A DNA stretch of 7,226 bases, from the NCBI GenBank assembly GCA_031259645.1, contig JAIRLC010000074.1, forward strand, positions 1-7,226. The letters are read 5' to 3'. The stretch's first letter is position 1. Each line of letters begins with the position of its first letter. This document shows, in pieces, positions 6,120 to 7,226 of this stretch. The stretch is from Prevotellaceae bacterium. GTDB lineage: Bacteria; Bacteroidota; Bacteroidia; Bacteroidales; UBA932. The position numbers and the translations under genes were made by a program. The notes beneath the pieces were generated by a model that worked only from the letters and a program-made list of their open reading frames with translations, searched no databases and was not told the DNA's origin.

Positions 6120-6121
6120 GG
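6069..6121 (+). repeat. Direct repeat, copy B (far side of the cassette)
   Basis: Second copy of the 53-bp repeat at 4739-4791. With copy A it brackets the antitoxin-zeta pair; repeat plus cassette equals 1330 bp. No integrase or transposase lies between the copies. Confidence 0.95.
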
Positions 6122-6127
6122 TCGCCG
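6082..6127. terminator. Hairpin between the convergent zeta and dinD genes, likely bidirectional terminator
   Basis: The inner stem CCTACTTC/GAAGTAGG (6094-6101, 6113-6120) is the one seen at the pump end. Here it is extended by an outer stem, CGGCGA (6082-6087) with TCGCCG (6122-6127), whose right arm lies outside the repeat. Copy A lacks this outer stem. A/T-rich sequence follows on both sides, but there is no long T tract. Confidence 0.5.
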
Positions 6128-6132
6128 AAAAT

Positions 6133-6987
6133 TTATTCATCAAGCATCAGCGTTTTTTGCGCTTTAAGTTTTTTCAACTGTTCACGCTGTACTTCTTCAA
6201 TACTTTTTTCGGGCGTAGGCTGGTCTTCGGGCAACACGCCACCTACGCGTTCAATGGTTCGTCGCACTTCTTGTCCCACTGCGTTGTGAGCCGCAGTAGC
6301 ATGTTCGGTTCTCTGAATTTGCCCTTTGCGAATTTTTTCTTCCGCCAATGAAATGCGGAACAAATTAGCGATAAGTTCCTGACTGTTCATAAAATCAAGA
6401 ATTTTCTGTTTGGGCTGCAATTTCTTCCGTTTGTGAATATCCGCCACCGTTTCGCCACCGTACAAGCCCATATATCCTGCATTTTGGAATGTGGCAAATT
6501 CTTCCTCCGTAATCACGCCGGCGTTGTGAGCAGCTTCGACAAGCATCTGATTCCATTGCCGCACGTCGCCCCGAACAACAAGGCGTCTGTTGTCCTCGTC
6601 GAGTTGGTTAAAATAGTCGGCAACTTCTTGACGGCGCGTTTGAATGGCAAAATAGGTCTGCCCTGTGGCAATCACTTCTTTGCGTGGGTCTCCGTTCTGC
6701 ACAATCAGATAGCAGGCATAGCGCGTGAGTTTGTAATCCGCAATTTTACGCTTTGTTTTACTTCCAATGTCAACCATTTTGTTGAGTTCAACAAAATGGT
6801 CTAGAATACGCTGTCCGCTGTTTTTGCAAGCCAACGTGGCCCTATCCATTACTTTTGTGAAATTGCGCCATTCGGTATATCCCAGCACAGACGCTAATTC
6901 GCGTGCAAACCAATATTCCACACCGTTTTCGTTCGCGTGTTTGATTTGTTCGAAATTTTGATATTCTTTCGCTATTAAATTGCTCAT
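6133..6987 (-). CDS. dinD: DNA damage-inducible protein D (BRO-N domain)
   Basis: This 284-residue protein matches the DinD family along its length (E. coli DinD has about 274 residues). Landmarks are NGVEYWFARELASVLGY and WRNFTKVMDRA of the BRO-N domain, ACKNSGQ, DHFVELNKMV, the strongly conserved LTRYACYLIVQNGDPRKE and QTYFAIQTRRQE, then a charged helical C-terminal half. In E. coli dinD is LexA-controlled, and the protein disassembles RecA filaments and inhibits RecA strand exchange; a similar SOS role is inferred here. The start follows a short leader of about 40 nt from a well-formed promoter, with no Shine-Dalgarno site. It converges on the zeta toxin, separated by the repeat copy B, and lies downstream of a YjdI-like gene on the same strand. 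The stop codon is six bases from the terminator hairpin. No truncation is visible. Confidence 0.93.
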   Translation of the reverse strand: MSNLIAKEYQNFEQIKHANENGVEYWFARELASVLGYTEWRNFTKVMDRATLACKNSGQRILDHFVELNKMVDIGSKTKRKIADYKLTRYACYLIVQNGDPRKEVIATGQTYFAIQTRRQEVADYFNQLDEDNRRLVVRGDVRQWNQMLVEAAHNAGVITEEEFATFQNAGYMGLYGGETVADIHKRKKLQPKQKILDFMNSQELIANLFRISLAEEKIRKGQIQRTEHATAAHNAVGQEVRRTIERVGGVLPEDQPTPEKSIEEVQREQLKKLKAQKTLMLDE

Positions 6988-7033
6988 ATTATTTTTATCA
7001 GAATTAGGTCCTGACGTTTTTTAACTTCTACGG

Positions 7034-7063
7034 CAAAGGTAATAACAATTTGGAAATTGCAAA
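7034..7063 (-). promoter_or_regulatory. dinD promoter with an inverted repeat in the spacer
   Basis: On the minus strand, TTTG (7063-7060) and TACCTTTG (7041-7034) are separated by 18 bp, a good Bacteroidota -33/-7 pair 47 bp before the dinD ATG. The spacer contains the inverted repeat CAATTT-GG-AAATTG (7046-7059), and a further AAATTGT half-site lies at 7064-7070. A repressor bound there would block the polymerase, as expected for a damage-inducible gene. The repressor is not identified. Confidence 0.6.
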
Positions 7064-7121
7064 AAATTGTCATCGTACTCAGACAGCATCCCTGTTTACC
7101 CCTTTCCAAAACAACACTATG

Positions 7122-7226
7122 CTACAAGACGACGTGGTAAGTAAGCGCTGCCGAAGGGCAACACTCCACCTGTTTGATGATATCCGGCGTAGCAGCGGCG
7201 GTGAGGTTAATCCACGGATGGCGTTT
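7122..7226 (-). CDS. C-terminal end of a YjdI-like [4Fe-4S]-binding protein (runs off right edge)
   Basis: Reading the minus strand from the window edge gives 34 codons and a TAG stop: KRHPWINLTAAATPDIIKQ, then VECCPSAALTYHVVL. The KRxPWI start, the spaced helix and the CPSxAL cluster-ligand motif near the end match the divergent mono-cluster ferredoxin domain (Fer4_19) found in E. coli YjdI and relatives of about 70-80 residues. Such proteins are small cytoplasmic iron-sulfur proteins, sometimes fused to other domains, with poorly known roles. The remaining Cys ligands lie outside the window. An extra Cys directly precedes the motif Cys (ECCPS). It is co-directional with dinD, but dinD has its own promoter in the 134-bp gap, so an operon is not required. 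Confidence 0.75.
   Translation of the reverse strand, partial: KRHPWINLTAAATPDIIKQVECCPSAALTYHVVL

Noticed and set aside
4739..6121. The 53-bp direct repeats as a transposon target-site duplication
   Set aside because: They are far longer than usual target duplications, no transposase or terminal inverted repeats are present between them, and their two differences are silent coding changes rather than random ones.
6994..7020. A hairpin in the dinD leader (ATCAG paired with CTGA)
   Set aside because: Only four to five A/T-rich pairs around a loop of about nine bases; too weak to call regulatory.
7082..7093. ACAG-CATC-CTGT-like stem after the YjdI-like gene as a terminator
   Set aside because: Only four pairs and no T tract on the minus strand next to it.

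Overview
The window looks like chromosomal DNA of a Bacteroidota member, most likely Bacteroidales. Several genes are preceded by the Bacteroidota -7 promoter element TAnnTTTG, most starts lack a Shine-Dalgarno sequence, and the proteins read like Bacteroidales homologues. I cannot name the genus.

Layout: (1) 1-461, minus: N-terminal third or less of leucyl-tRNA synthetase, running off the left edge. (2) 548-1546, plus: an RsmF/NOL1-NOP2-Sun type rRNA cytosine-C5 methyltransferase. Its catalytic core is complete, but its C-terminal domain is missing and replaced by a tail read through a GC-rich palindromic element (1435-1543). (3) 1547-1759: a non-coding stretch with a small hairpin, low-complexity tandem repeats, a well-formed minus-strand promoter with no gene behind it, and a -7 element for the next gene. 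(4) 1760-4789, plus: a full-length RND (AcrB/HAE1-type) efflux pump subunit. (5) 4792-6068: an AT-richer two-gene cassette, a small helical protein (putative antitoxin) overlapping a zeta-type toxin kinase. (6) 6069-6121: a second copy of the last 53 bp of the RND locus. (7) 6133-6987, minus: DinD, with a promoter that carries an inverted repeat in its spacer. (8) 7122-7226, minus: C-terminal end of a YjdI-like [4Fe-4S] protein, running off the right edge.

The main discovery is the relation between (4), (5) and (6). The toxin-antitoxin cassette sits between two copies of the RND gene's 3' end, and the only two differences inside the copied codons are synonymous. This fits insertion into the 3' end of the RND gene with restoration of the reading frame, leaving a displaced 17-codon remnant on the far side. 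The copied segment contains a hairpin spanning the stop codon, so each copy may also act as a terminator: one after the pump gene, one between the convergent toxin and dinD genes.

leuS, the methyltransferase and the pump are core or commonly chromosomal genes. The zeta cassette and the palindromic element are the later arrivals. DinD (DNA-damage response) next to a zeta module gives the right half a stress-response character, but no functional link between them is visible.
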